Source: JACKNG01 sp050184115 (GTDB lineage: Bacteria > Pseudomonadota > Gammaproteobacteria > Ga0077536). From it: a stretch of 64,000 nucleotides of DNA. This document shows, piece by piece, positions 20,009 to 28,775 of this stretch. The position numbers and the translations under genes are program-made. The notes under the pieces were generated by a model, which was not told where the DNA came from, did no database searches, and worked only from the letters and a program-made list of their open reading frames with translations. Numbering within the stretch: the stretch's first letter is position 1; every line of letters starts with the position of its first letter. The DNA is taken from NCBI GenBank assembly GCA_050184115.1, contig JBFXAQ010000011.1:124001-188000 (forward strand), given 5' to 3'.

Positions 20009-20536
20009 TCAGGCGGCCCCGTCATCGGGCAGGCCCGCATTCAGCGCGGCCCGGATGACGTCGCAGATTTCGCGTACGGCGCCGCGGCCGCCACGAGCCC
20101 CGGTGACCCAGTCGGCGGCGGCGCGCGCCTCGGCGCAGGCATCGGCTACCGCGATCCCCAGGCCGGCCAGCTCCAGCGCACCAATATCGGGCAGATCGTC
20201 ACCGACATAGCAGGCGACGCCGGGCTCGAATCCGAGCGTGTCGAGCAGCGCGCCGAGGCAGGCGCGTTTGTCCCTGACACCCTGGAAGACGCGTTCGATG
20301 CCAAGTTCGCGCATGCGCCGCTCGACCACCGCCGAACGCCGCCCGGTGATGATGGCCAGAATGACGCCGGTCTCGCGCAGCGCGACGAGGCCGGCGCCGT
20401 CACGCACGTCGAAGGCCTTGTACTCGTCACCCGCGGGGCCAAGGATGATGCGTCCGTCGGTGAGTACGCCGTCGACGTCGAAAACGGCGAGGCGCGTGCG
20501 TGCAGCCCGGCTCATCAGGGCCTCGCGGTCGAGCAC
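20009..20536 (-). CDS. kdsC: 3-deoxy-D-manno-octulosonate 8-phosphate phosphatase KdsC
   Basis: Removes the phosphate from KDO-8-P in the pathway to the LPS inner core. It is a 175-residue C0-type HAD phosphatase without a cap: motif I FDVDGVLTDG, motif II AIITGRRS, the lysine in VRDKRA and motif IV YVGDDLPD. The start is a GTG at 20536, two bases after the kdsD stop, so translation is probably coupled. An internal ATG 7 codons later is the alternative. Confidence 0.94.
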   Translation of the reverse strand: MLDREALMSRAARTRLAVFDVDGVLTDGRIILGPAGDEYKAFDVRDGAGLVALRETGVILAIITGRRSAVVERRMRELGIERVFQGVRDKRACLGALLDTLGFEPGVACYVGDDLPDIGALELAGLGIAVADACAEARAAADWVTGARGGRGAVREICDVIRAALNAGLPDDGAA

Positions 20537-20538
20537 GC

Positions 20539-21549
20539 TCAGATCACCCGCGCGCGCAGGAGGTCGTGCATGTTGAGCACCCCTGCCAGGCGCGCGTCGG
20601 CGTCGACCACGAGCAGGGCGTTGATCTTGTGCTCCTGCATCATCCGCAGCGCCTCGGCGGCGAGCATGTCCGGATCGGCGGTCTTGCAGCGGCGCGTCAT
20701 GACTTCCTCGATGGGCGTCGCGCGCAGGTCATGACCGCGTTCGAGGACGCGGCGCAGGTCGCCGTCGGTGAAGATGCCGACAACACGGTCATCAGCGGTG
20801 GTGACGGCCGTCATGCCGAGCCCTGAGCGTGTCATCTCGACCAGGGCTGCAGCGACCGTCGCCTGCGGCCGCACGGTGGGCATGTCGGTGCCGGAATGCA
20901 TGAGGTCGTCGATCTTGAGCAGCAGGCGGCGGCCGAGCGAACCGCCGGGGTGGGCACGGGCGAAATCGCGTTCGGTGAAACCGCGGGCCTGCAGCAAGGC
21001 GATGGCCAGCGCGTCGCCCATGGCCAGTGCCGCCGTCGTGCTCGAAGTCGGCGCCAGGCCAAGCGGACAGGCCTCCTCGCGCACCTCGACGTGGACGAAC
21101 ACCGTCGCGCCGCGGGCGAGTGTGGAATCGGGGTTGCCGGTGATCGCGATGAGGGGGACGCCGAGTCGCTTGATCAAGGGCAACAGGACGGTCAGCTCCT
21201 CGGTTTCGCCGGAGTTCGACAGCGCCAGGGCGACGTCCTGGCTGGTCAGCATGCCCATGTCGCCGTGGCTGGCCTCGCCTGCGTGGACGAAGAAGGCCGG
21301 CGTGCCAGTGCTCGCGAGGGTGGCGGCGATCTTGCCCCCGATATGCCCCGACTTGCCCATGCCGAGCACCACCACGCGGCCGCGGCAGGCGAGCATGATG
21401 CGCGCCGCGTCGACGAACGCGCTGTCGATCCGGTGAGCCAGCGCGGCCAGGGTGCGGGCCTCGATTTCGAGCACGGCGCGGCCCATGTCGGCCAAGGCCT
21501 TGGCTTCCGGGTCGCTGCTCAGCTCGGGATAGTCGGTTGCGGTCGTCAT
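20539..21549 (-). CDS. kdsD: Arabinose-5-phosphate isomerase KdsD
   Basis: Converts ribulose 5-phosphate to arabinose 5-phosphate, the first step of KDO synthesis. The 336-residue protein has an N-terminal SIS domain (GRVVVLGMGKSGHIGGKIAA, SNSGETEELTVL and the histidine in ARAHPGGSLGRRL) followed by two CBS motifs (about 215-330, the second with MLAAEALRMMQEHKINALLV). Its substrate could be supplied by RpiA encoded in the same window. It begins the kdsD-kdsC-lptCAB set. Confidence 0.95.
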   Translation of the reverse strand: MTTATDYPELSSDPEAKALADMGRAVLEIEARTLAALAHRIDSAFVDAARIMLACRGRVVVLGMGKSGHIGGKIAATLASTGTPAFFVHAGEASHGDMGMLTSQDVALALSNSGETEELTVLLPLIKRLGVPLIAITGNPDSTLARGATVFVHVEVREEACPLGLAPTSSTTAALAMGDALAIALLQARGFTERDFARAHPGGSLGRRLLLKIDDLMHSGTDMPTVRPQATVAAALVEMTRSGLGMTAVTTADDRVVGIFTDGDLRRVLERGHDLRATPIEEVMTRRCKTADPDMLAAEALRMMQEHKINALLVVDADARLAGVLNMHDLLRARVI

Positions 21550-21587
21550 GTCCTAGCTCCGTGGTGTGCGCGCCGCTCCAGCCCCGC

Positions 21588-22559
21588 TCAACGGGCGCCG
21601 AACAGCAGCAGCTGGTAGGCGCAGAACCCCGCCAGCAGCACACCACCGTCGAACCGCCCGATCCGCCGCTGCCCAGCGCGCGCGCGGCACATCATAAGAA
21701 GCGCGAGGCTCAAGAGGAACATGCACGGCAGGTCACGGCTGATCACCTCGGCGTCGAAAGCGGTTGGCGCGAGCAGGCCCGGCAGGCCCAGCACCCCGAG
21801 CGCATTGAACATGTTCGAACCGAGGACGTTGCCAAGCGCGATGTCGGGTTCGTTCTTGAGCGCACTGGCGACCGATGCTGCGAGTTCCGGCAGGCTGGTG
21901 CCGATGGCGACGACGGTCAGCCCGATGACGACGTCGCTGAGGCCGAAACCCTGCGCGATGGCGACGGCGCCGCTGACGACGAGGCGCGAACCACCGAGCA
22001 GGAGCACGAGGCCGAGGACCAGCCAGGCCAGCGCACGCGGCATCGACATCGGTGGCGCGAGGGCGGCGAGCTCATGGTCGACTTCGGCGACGATCGGGTC
22101 GCGCGGCGAGGTGTTGCGGCCCAACCACACGAGCGCACCGACGACGACGAACAGCCCGCCGACCAGCAGGATGCCGTCGGCGCGGCTCAGGTAGCCGTCG
22201 GCAAGCAGGGCCGCGGCGATGGCGAGGACGGTGAACAGCAGCGGGAACTCGCGGCGCAGTAAGCTCGATCCGACCGCCATCGGCGCGGCGAGCGCGCTGG
22301 CGCCGATGACGAGGCCGACATTGGTGATGTTGGACCCGATGGCGTTGCCGATGCCGAGGCTCGGGGCGCCATCCAAGGCGGCGACCGCGGAGACCAGCAT
22401 CTCGGGCGCGCTGGTCGCGAAACCGACGATGACCAGACCGACGAGCAGCGACGGCACGCCGAGATTGCCTGCCGCGGCCGCCGCGCCTTCGACGAAACGA
22501 TCGGCGCCGTAGGTGAGCAGGGCGAGCCCGCCGCAGAGTACGAGGAATTCGAGGGCCAT
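21588..22559 (-). CDS. yrbG: Calcium/sodium antiporter, YrbG family
   Basis: Inner-membrane exchanger of 323 residues with about ten membrane helices and two inverted alpha repeats. The ion-binding motifs are GFATSAPEMLVS in the first repeat and AIGTSLPELAASV in the second, each followed by GNAIGSNITNVG and GNVLGSNMFNALG. Related proteins exchange Ca2+ for Na+ (or H+), but the physiological ion here is not shown by sequence. It lies 38 bp upstream of kdsD, as yrbG does in E. coli. Confidence 0.92.
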   Translation of the reverse strand: MALEFLVLCGGLALLTYGADRFVEGAAAAAGNLGVPSLLVGLVIVGFATSAPEMLVSAVAALDGAPSLGIGNAIGSNITNVGLVIGASALAAPMAVGSSLLRREFPLLFTVLAIAAALLADGYLSRADGILLVGGLFVVVGALVWLGRNTSPRDPIVAEVDHELAALAPPMSMPRALAWLVLGLVLLLGGSRLVVSGAVAIAQGFGLSDVVIGLTVVAIGTSLPELAASVASALKNEPDIALGNVLGSNMFNALGVLGLPGLLAPTAFDAEVISRDLPCMFLLSLALLMMCRARAGQRRIGRFDGGVLLAGFCAYQLLLFGAR

Positions 22560-22743
22560 GGACGTGAATGGATTCGGCTCAGGACACCGCGCGCATCAGC
22601 TCGGGTGCGGAGGTTCCCGCATCGGGAGGCGTCTCTCCGGCGCGCGCGGCGCAGCGGCATGATGCCAGATCGCCGCCGCCGCCGACACGGCAGCGGCGGT
22701 GTCCTCTTATAATGAGCGCTCGCAACGTCCGCCCGTCGCCGCC

Positions 22744-23409
22744 GTGAAAGCCATGATCCTCGCCGCCGGCCGCGGCGAACGCCTCCTGCCGCTCACCGCC
22801 ACCCGACCGAAACCCCTGCTCGAGGTCGGCGGCGAAACCTTGATCGAGCGCCACCTTCGACGCCTGGTGGCGAGCGGATGCAGCGACGTGGTCATCAACC
22901 TGAGCCATCTCGGTGAGCAGATCGAAGCGCGCTTGGGCGACGGCTCGCGCTACGGCGCACGGATCGTCTACTCGTTCGAACCGGGCGTGCCGCTGGAAAC
23001 GGCGGGCGGCATCATCGCCGCGCTGCCGTTGCTCGGCACCGCCCCCTTCGTCGTGGTCAATGCCGACGTCTGGACGGATTTCGACTTCGCCACCCTGCCG
23101 CCGACGCCGGCGCTCGCGCACCTCGTCCTGGTCCCCAATCCAGCGCACCACCCGCGCGGCGATTTCGGCCTCGCCGACGCGATCGTGACCCGCGGCGCCG
23201 ACAACCCCTGCACCTACGCCGGCATCGGGGTCTACCACCCGGCAATGTTCGCCGCTCTCCCCCCCGGACGGCGCCCGCTCGCCCCGCTCCTGTTCGCCGC
23301 CGTCGCCCGCGGCACGCTGAGCGGCACCCGCTACGATGGCCGTTGGTTCGACATCGGCACGGCCGAACGCCTCGCCACCGCGCGCCACGCCGTCGCGGCT
23401 CCTGCTTGA
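22744..23409 (+). CDS. murU: N-acetylmuramate alpha-1-phosphate uridylyltransferase MurU-like nucleotidyltransferase
   Basis: A 221-residue sugar-1-phosphate nucleotidyltransferase. The N-terminus MKAMILAAGRGERLLPLT and RPKPLLEVGGETLIE form the NTP-binding signature; ETAGGIIAALPLLG and VNADVWTDFDF hold the metal-binding Asp. In pseudomonads MurU makes UDP-MurNAc in a peptidoglycan recycling bypass together with the kinase AmgK. No amgK gene is adjacent, so the assignment rests on sequence alone; a related mannose- or glucose-1-phosphate transferase is the alternative. The start is GTG at 22744, matching the family MKAMI opening. It precedes a lytic transglycosylase, which fits cell-wall recycling. 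Confidence 0.82.
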   Translation: MKAMILAAGRGERLLPLTATRPKPLLEVGGETLIERHLRRLVASGCSDVVINLSHLGEQIEARLGDGSRYGARIVYSFEPGVPLETAGGIIAALPLLGTAPFVVVNADVWTDFDFATLPPTPALAHLVLVPNPAHHPRGDFGLADAIVTRGADNPCTYAGIGVYHPAMFAALPPGRRPLAPLLFAAVARGTLSGTRYDGRWFDIGTAERLATARHAVAAPA

Positions 23410-23533
23410 CCCTGGCGCTAGACCTGGGCCATCATCCGCCACCGCAGAACAACAGCCCCTCCAGGGACCGGTCCCCATCCCAGCCCGGTACCCGACGATC
23501 TGCTTGCTTTCCCACCTGGATGGCCGCAATGCC

Positions 23534-25600
23534 ATGACGCCCTCGCGCGCGCATTGCCGGCAGGCCCAGTGTCGCCGGCCCCCTCGTGTCCGCCGCTACG
23601 GCGCCGGGCTGCTGTGCGTGGTGCTGATGGCTTGCACGGCGGTCTTCGCGCCGCGCGTAACGGCCGGCGAAGGCGTACTGCGGGTGCTCAAACTGCGTCA
23701 CCAGGAAGCCAACCACCCCTACCGGGACATCGCCGGAGAGTTCCGGCTGCTCAGCGATTTCGCGCGTCAGGAGGGTCTCGTGCTCGAATGGCTCGACGCC
23801 GTGCAGCCAGGCGAACTCGAAAACCGCCTGCGCGCGGGCGAGGGTGACGTCGTCCTGGCCGACCTGCCACCCGGCCCCGAACATACCCGCGGCCTGCTGC
23901 CAGGGATCGGCATGGGTACCTACCGCGAAGTGGTCTATGGCATGCAAGACCTCGATGTCCGTGACCCACGCGGGCTGGCTGGGCTGCGCGTCGCGGTCAG
24001 CATCGCTTCGCCGTTATGGCCCTATCTCAACGCTCTATCCGAGCAGATCCCCGGGCTTGTGGTGGCGGCCCAACCCGATACCGCCAGCCGCGACGAGCTG
24101 CTTGCGGGAGTCGCCGACCAGCGTTACGACGCCGTCGTCATCAGCCTGCGTCCGAACGAGAACCCGATCGAGTCCCTGCCCCGGCTCAAGGCCTTGTTCG
24201 AGCTCAGCCCGACCAGTGTCTCGCGCTGGCACTTCGCGCCCGGGGCCGATGCCCTGCGCCAGCGCCTGGACGGCTACCTGACGCGCTTCCAGGCCGCGGT
24301 ACCGGCGCTCGCGCCGGCGTTCGGCGACCTCGACGTCATCCGCCAGCGCCACGTGCTGCGCGTCATCACCCGCATCGATGCGCACAACTATTTCGTACGC
24401 AACGGTCGGCCGGCCGGTTTCGAGTACGAACTCGTGCGCCAGTTTGCCCGCAGCCGTGGTCTCGGCCTGGAATTCCTGGTCGCCGACAGTGACCAGGAGG
24501 TGACCGACTGGCTGCGTCGCGGCGTCGGCGACCTGGTGACGACCCGAATCAACGGTGCGCAGGTCCGCGCCGATCCCGGACTCGAACAATCGCGACCCTA
24601 CTTCCACTCGGCTTCGGTCATCGTCCAGCGCAGCGACCGCCCGCGCCTGACCGGCGACACCCTGACGGGGCTCCGCGTGGGGGTCCTCGCCAACAGCGTG
24701 CAGCACCGTGCGCTGGGTGAACTGATGGCCGCCGGGCTCGAGTGTGAGACACGGGTCTATCCCGCCGACATGTCCCCGGTCGCGCTTGCCGGGCGTGTCC
24801 AGCGTGGCGAGATTGCCGCCGCCATCCTCGATGCCTATACCCTCGAAGCCGTGCGAGGGCAGTATCCACGCCTGCTTGCCGGCACCTCGCTGGCCACACC
24901 GTTCCGCTACGCCTGGACGCTGCGCGCGGGGGACAAGGCCCTGAAATCGAGCGTGAACGGCTTCCTGCGCGCGCAGTTCCGCGAGTCGACCTACAACCTC
25001 CTCGCCAGGCGCTACTTCGAGACGCCGGCCGAGCCGCGCCTGGCCGGCGCCGGCGACATCTCACCCTACGACGCCCTGGTCCGTCGGCACGCCGAGGCCA
25101 ATGACTTCGACTGGCGCTTGATCGTCGCCCAGATGTACCAGGAGAGTCGCTTCAACCCGCGTGCCGAGTCGCGCACGGGCGCGCGTGGTTTGATGCAGCT
25201 GCAGCCGAACACCGCGCGGGCGCTCGGCGTGCGCGATGCCTTCGACCCGGAATCTGCGATCCGCGGTGGGATCACCTACCTCAAACGCCTGCGCCAGCGC
25301 TTCGACCCCGCCATCGCGCCGCGCGAACGCACCTGGTTCGCGCTCGCCGCCTACAACGTCGGGTTCGGTCCGGTCGAGCGCGCGCGACGGCGCACTGCCG
25401 CCGAAGGCCTCGATCCGAATCGCTGGTTCGGCAATGTCGAAGTGGTCATGAAACGCCTGGCGCGCAATGCACAGACGCGCCGCTGGGGCCAGCCGGTGAT
25501 CTACGTGCGTGCCATCCGTTCGCTCTACAACACCTACAACCGCCTGCACGAGACGCTCACGGCTGGCATCGATCTCGCGCGCCCGACACCGGCGGGCTGA
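23534..25600 (+). CDS. MltF-like lytic transglycosylase with two solute-binding-like modules
   Basis: A 688-residue envelope protein. After a basic N-terminus and a hydrophobic signal (about 20-42; either LMAC is a lipobox or cleavage is after VTA) come two tandem periplasmic-binding-protein-like modules, roughly 48-260 (LRVLKLRHQEANHPY, WLDAVQPGELENRLRAGEGD) and 270-500 (HVLRVITRIDAHNYFVRNGR, YELVRQFARSRGLGLEFLV). The C-terminal SLT domain is about 515-650, with catalytic Glu537 in QMYQESRFNPRAES, GLMQLQPNTA and FALAAYNVG. Classical MltF has one such module. It should cleave peptidoglycan to 1,6-anhydro-muropeptides in the periplasm. It follows murU by 124 bp. Confidence 0.88.
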   Translation: MTPSRAHCRQAQCRRPPRVRRYGAGLLCVVLMACTAVFAPRVTAGEGVLRVLKLRHQEANHPYRDIAGEFRLLSDFARQEGLVLEWLDAVQPGELENRLRAGEGDVVLADLPPGPEHTRGLLPGIGMGTYREVVYGMQDLDVRDPRGLAGLRVAVSIASPLWPYLNALSEQIPGLVVAAQPDTASRDELLAGVADQRYDAVVISLRPNENPIESLPRLKALFELSPTSVSRWHFAPGADALRQRLDGYLTRFQAAVPALAPAFGDLDVIRQRHVLRVITRIDAHNYFVRNGRPAGFEYELVRQFARSRGLGLEFLVADSDQEVTDWLRRGVGDLVTTRINGAQVRADPGLEQSRPYFHSASVIVQRSDRPRLTGDTLTGLRVGVLANSVQHRALGELMAAGLECETRVYPADMSPVALAGRVQRGEIAAAILDAYTLEAVRGQYPRLLAGTSLATPFRYAWTLRAGDKALKSSVNGFLRAQFRESTYNLLARRYFETPAEPRLAGAGDISPYDALVRRHAEANDFDWRLIVAQMYQESRFNPRAESRTGARGLMQLQPNTARALGVRDAFDPESAIRGGITYLKRLRQRFDPAIAPRERTWFALAAYNVGFGPVERARRRTAAEGLDPNRWFGNVEVVMKRLARNAQTRRWGQPVIYVRAIRSLYNTYNRLHETLTAGIDLARPTPAG

Positions 25601-25607
25601 GCGCCGC

Positions 25608-26303
25608 TCAGCGTGCCTCTTCCTGGTAGGCCGTGGGGTCGGCGATGCCAGCCGCAAGGAAACCCTCTCGTCGCAGCCGGCAGGCATCACAGCGACCGCA
25701 GGCACGGCCAGCGCCGTCGGCGCTGTAGCAACTCACCGTCATGCCATAGTCGACGCCGAGCGCCACGCCGGCGCGGATGATCTCCGCCTTGCTCATGTCG
25801 ACCAGCGGTGCGTGCACGCGGATGCCGGTTCCCTCGACGCCGACACGAGTCGCAAGCGCCGCAAGGCGCTCGAAAGCCGCGATGAATTCCGGCCGGCAGT
25901 CGGGATAACCCGAGTAATCGACGGCATTGACGCCGATGTGGATCTCGCTCGCCGCGACGATCTCGGCCCAACCGAGCGCCAGCGCCAGCATGATGGTGTT
26001 GCGCGCCGGGACGTAGGTGACAGGGATGCCGCTGGTCGGCTGCTGCGGTACGGCGATGGAAGCATCGGTCAGAGCAGACCCGCCGAACTGGCCGAAATCC
26101 ACGCTGACCACGCGATGCTCGACGGCGCCCAGCGCGCCTGCAAGGCGGGCCGCGGCAGCGAGTTCCGCGTTATGGCGCTGGCCGTAGTCGACGCTCAGCG
26201 CGTGGCAGCACAAGCCCGCGGCCCGCGCCCGTGCAAGCACCGTAGCGGAATCGAGGCCGCCCGAGAGCAGCACCACCGCCCGCCGCTCAGCGTCCCGGCT
26301 CAT
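25608..26303 (-). CDS. queC: 7-cyano-7-deazaguanine synthase QueC
   Basis: ATP-dependent conversion of 7-carboxy-7-deazaguanine to preQ0 in queuosine synthesis. The 231-residue protein has the PP-loop motif VVLLSGGLDSAT near the N-terminus, LSVDYGQRHNAE and the C-terminal zinc site with four cysteines in SCYSADGAGRACGRCDACRLR. The ATG at 26303 is set by the family start; it overlaps the end of queE by 17 bp. It is the last gene of the tol-pal-que run and converges on the transglycosylase gene. Confidence 0.96.
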   Translation of the reverse strand: MSRDAERRAVVLLSGGLDSATVLARARAAGLCCHALSVDYGQRHNAELAAAARLAGALGAVEHRVVSVDFGQFGGSALTDASIAVPQQPTSGIPVTYVPARNTIMLALALGWAEIVAASEIHIGVNAVDYSGYPDCRPEFIAAFERLAALATRVGVEGTGIRVHAPLVDMSKAEIIRAGVALGVDYGMTVSCYSADGAGRACGRCDACRLRREGFLAAGIADPTAYQEEAR

Positions 26304-26952
26304 CGCCCCACAGGTACTTGTGCAGCTGGATCTGGAAACGCACCGGCAGACGGTCGGCGACAATCCAGTCAGCGAGGTCACGGGCGGCCAGGCTGCCATG
26401 ACCAGGGGAGAAGAGAATCTCCGCCGCGGTGCCGAGCTCAGCCATCCGTGCGCGGCTCCAGTCGTAGTCGGCGCGATCGCAGATGACGAACTTGACCTGG
26501 TCACGCGCAGTCAGGTCGGTGAAGTTCGACCACAGGTTGCGCTCGACCTCCCCCGAGGCCGGCGTCTTGACGTCCACCACCCGGACCACGCGCCGGTCGA
26601 GCACGCTGACATCGAGCGCGCCGCTGGTTTCGATCGAGACGACGTACCCGGTATCGCAGAGGCGGCTCAGCAGCGCCGGCGTCGATGGTTGGGCGAGCGG
26701 TTCGCCACCGGTCACGGTGACGTGCCGAACGCCATGCTCGGCAACGCGGGCGAGGATGTCGTCATGGTCCATCACCTTGCCACCGGAGAACGCGTAGGCG
26801 GTATCGCAGTAGCTGCAGCGCAAGGGACAACCGGTCGTACGCACGAACACGGTGGGGTAGCCGACCGTGTTCGATTCCCCTTGCAGGGAGAGAAAGATCT
26901 CGGTGACGCGCAGCGTCAGCGACGACGCCACGGTTGCCGCTTCGCGCGACAT
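26287..26952 (-). CDS. queE: 7-carboxy-7-deazaguanine synthase QueE
   Basis: Radical SAM enzyme that contracts the ring of 6-carboxytetrahydropterin to form the deazapurine core. The 221-residue protein has the cluster-binding cysteines in CPLRCSYCDTAYAF (C-x3-C-x2-C) and the SAM-binding HVTVTGGEPLAQ, with SLQGESNTVGYPTVFVRTTG just before the cluster. It pairs with queC downstream; queD and queF are not in the window. It follows cpoB by 30 bp. Confidence 0.95.
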   Translation of the reverse strand: MSREAATVASSLTLRVTEIFLSLQGESNTVGYPTVFVRTTGCPLRCSYCDTAYAFSGGKVMDHDDILARVAEHGVRHVTVTGGEPLAQPSTPALLSRLCDTGYVVSIETSGALDVSVLDRRVVRVVDVKTPASGEVERNLWSNFTDLTARDQVKFVICDRADYDWSRARMAELGTAAEILFSPGHGSLAARDLADWIVADRLPVRFQIQLHKYLWGDEPGR

Positions 26953-26982
26953 CTCACGCGCGCCCGCGGCGCGACGACGGGC

Positions 26983-28140
26983 TCACGGGGCCTGCGCGCG
27001 GATGCGCTGGATGCGCTCGTCTGCAAGGCGTGCCGCGGCGGAGCCGGGGAAGCGGGCCTTCAGATCGTTCAGTACCGCCAGCGCCTGGTCGTTGAGGCCG
27101 AGTTCGGAGTAGCTGTAGGCGATCTTGAGCAGCGCATGGGACTGCTTCTGGCTCGCCGGGTAGTTCTGTACCAGCTTCTGGTACTGCTCGATGGCGGGTT
27201 CGAACTGGCGCAGAACGTAGTAGGCCTCACCCAGCCAGTACTGCGCGTTGTCGGCGAACTGGCTGCCCGGGTATTGCTGCAGATAGGTATTGAACGCCGC
27301 GATCGAATCCTCGTACTGACCGGCCTTGAGCATGGTGAAGGCATCGCGGTAGGCCGCTTCCGATTCGGGACTGTCGGTGCCCACCGCCGCCGCCCCGGCT
27401 GGTGCCGGTGGTGCGGCATTGACGACCATCGCCGGTGCGAGCGCTGCGGGCGCGACGACCTGTTGAGGGGCGCTCACGGGAACTTCGCCCAAGGTGGCGC
27501 CCGTGCTACCGGGTGGTGCGGACGGCAGCACGGAACTCGGAGCGGGTGGCTGCGGGACGGCATTGGCCACGATCGCTCCCGGTGGCAGGGTGCCGCCCGG
27601 CGAGACCGTCGGCACGGGTGCGACAGGCGGTGCTTGGTAGACCGGGCTGCCCTCGACCGCGAGCGCCATGGTCTGCTCGGCCGGCTGACCGGCGACGCTG
27701 CTACCGCCGGTGGCGGGCAGGGTCGGCAGCGGAGGGTCGACCTGGGCCGGCGCGGTGGGGTTCGCGCCGTAGGCACCGGCCGCCGCCGTGGCGCCCGGCA
27801 CGCTGATCGTCCCGCCCTGCTCCAGCACGCCCAGGCGACTGTCGAGGTTGGCGTAGACGTCGCGCTGCCCGTTGCGCAACTGTTCGATCGTGTAGGCTTG
27901 ATTCTCGATCTCGCCGCGCAGACGCCGCACTTCCTGCTGCAGCTGGTCGAGTTGGCGCACGAGATCGAGCAACCCGGCATTGTCGAGCTTGCGCTCGAGG
28001 CGTTGCAGACGGGCGTCGACGGCCTCGCCGTCGGCGGCATAGACCATCGGCGGGAGTGACGCGAACGCGCCGAGGATGCAGACGCCGAGGGCGAGCCGCG
28101 CGCACTGGCGCACGCCGCGCCTTACGGACCGGGCCGCCAT
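26983..28140 (-). CDS. cpoB: Cell division coordinator CpoB (YbgF), with long Pro/Ala linker
   Basis: Periplasmic TPR protein that links Tol-Pal constriction to peptidoglycan synthesis. The precursor is about 385 residues, longer than the E. coli protein (263). It has a signal peptide (about 15-36), a coiled-coil trimerisation region (about 40-105, LQRLERKLDNAGLLDLVRQL), a Pro/Ala/Val-rich linker of about 130 residues, and C-terminal TPR repeats (about 260-380, YRDAFTMLKAGQYEDSIAAF, AQYWLGEAYYVLRQFEPAIE). Its ATG at 28140 overlaps the pal stop by one base (TGATG); a TTG one codon earlier is the alternative. Confidence 0.93.
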   Translation of the reverse strand: MAARSVRRGVRQCARLALGVCILGAFASLPPMVYAADGEAVDARLQRLERKLDNAGLLDLVRQLDQLQQEVRRLRGEIENQAYTIEQLRNGQRDVYANLDSRLGVLEQGGTISVPGATAAAGAYGANPTAPAQVDPPLPTLPATGGSSVAGQPAEQTMALAVEGSPVYQAPPVAPVPTVSPGGTLPPGAIVANAVPQPPAPSSVLPSAPPGSTGATLGEVPVSAPQQVVAPAALAPAMVVNAAPPAPAGAAAVGTDSPESEAAYRDAFTMLKAGQYEDSIAAFNTYLQQYPGSQFADNAQYWLGEAYYVLRQFEPAIEQYQKLVQNYPASQKQSHALLKIAYSYSELGLNDQALAVLNDLKARFPGSAAARLADERIQRIRAQAP

Positions 28141-28688
28141 CAATAGACCATCTCGACGCGGCGATTCAACGCGTAGGCCGACTCGTCGTGGCCGTCGGTC
28201 GCCGGGCGCTCCTCACCGTAGCTGACCGAACGAACCTGGCCGGCCGAAGCGCCGAGCAGGACCAACTGGCGACGCACCGCCAACGCGCGACGTTCGCCGA
28301 GCGCGAGGTTGTACTCGCGCGAGCCGCGCTCGTCGGCATGGCCCTCGAGGGTCACGCTGATGGTCGGGTTGGCGGCGAGGAAGGCGGCATGCGCGGCAAC
28401 CGTGTCGGCGAAGTCGCCGCGGATGTTGGCGCTGTCGTAGTCGAAATAGATGATGCGCACCGCGAGCGGGCTATCGGGATCGTTCAACGCCGCGGGCGTC
28501 AGGTCAGGGCGCCCGTCGAGCCCGCTGGTCTGGGCACCGTCGCTGCCATCGCCACCCTGTGACATCGTCCGATCTTCGACCGCGGCGCGACTCTGCGCGT
28601 CGTCGGTCTTGGTCGCGCGCGAACTGCAGCCGGTCACCAGGAACGCGGCCAACACGACAACCAACAGTTTCAGGCCAGCCCCTTTCAT
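28140..28688 (-). CDS. pal: Peptidoglycan-associated lipoprotein Pal
   Basis: Outer-membrane lipoprotein anchoring the membrane to peptidoglycan, released and relocated by Tol proteins during division. The 182-residue precursor has a lipoprotein signal ending VTGC (Cys about residue 21), a Ser/Asp/Gly-rich linker and an OmpA-like domain with IYFDYDSANIRGDF, LEGHADERGSREYNLALGERRA and VSYGEERP. It lies 87 bp downstream of tolB and overlaps cpoB by one base. Confidence 0.96.
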   Translation of the reverse strand: MKGAGLKLLVVVLAAFLVTGCSSRATKTDDAQSRAAVEDRTMSQGGDGSDGAQTSGLDGRPDLTPAALNDPDSPLAVRIIYFDYDSANIRGDFADTVAAHAAFLAANPTISVTLEGHADERGSREYNLALGERRALAVRRQLVLLGASAGQVRSVSYGEERPATDGHDESAYALNRRVEMVY

Positions 28689-28775
28689 GTGTTTCTCCTT
28701 GAGAAGGCGTTGACGAAGGATTCGAGTCGAGGTTTCCGGCGCCGCTCAGGACGCGTGCTGACGGGGGCGACGGCT

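Noticed and set aside
19388..20734. 448-codon plus-strand open frame
   Set aside because: Shadow of lptA, lptC, kdsC and kdsD on the other strand; Arg/Asp/Gly-biased translation without domains.
26320..28059. 579-codon plus-strand open frame with Gly/Arg-rich translation
   Set aside because: Antisense to queE and cpoB; the composition mirrors the Pro/Ala linker of CpoB.
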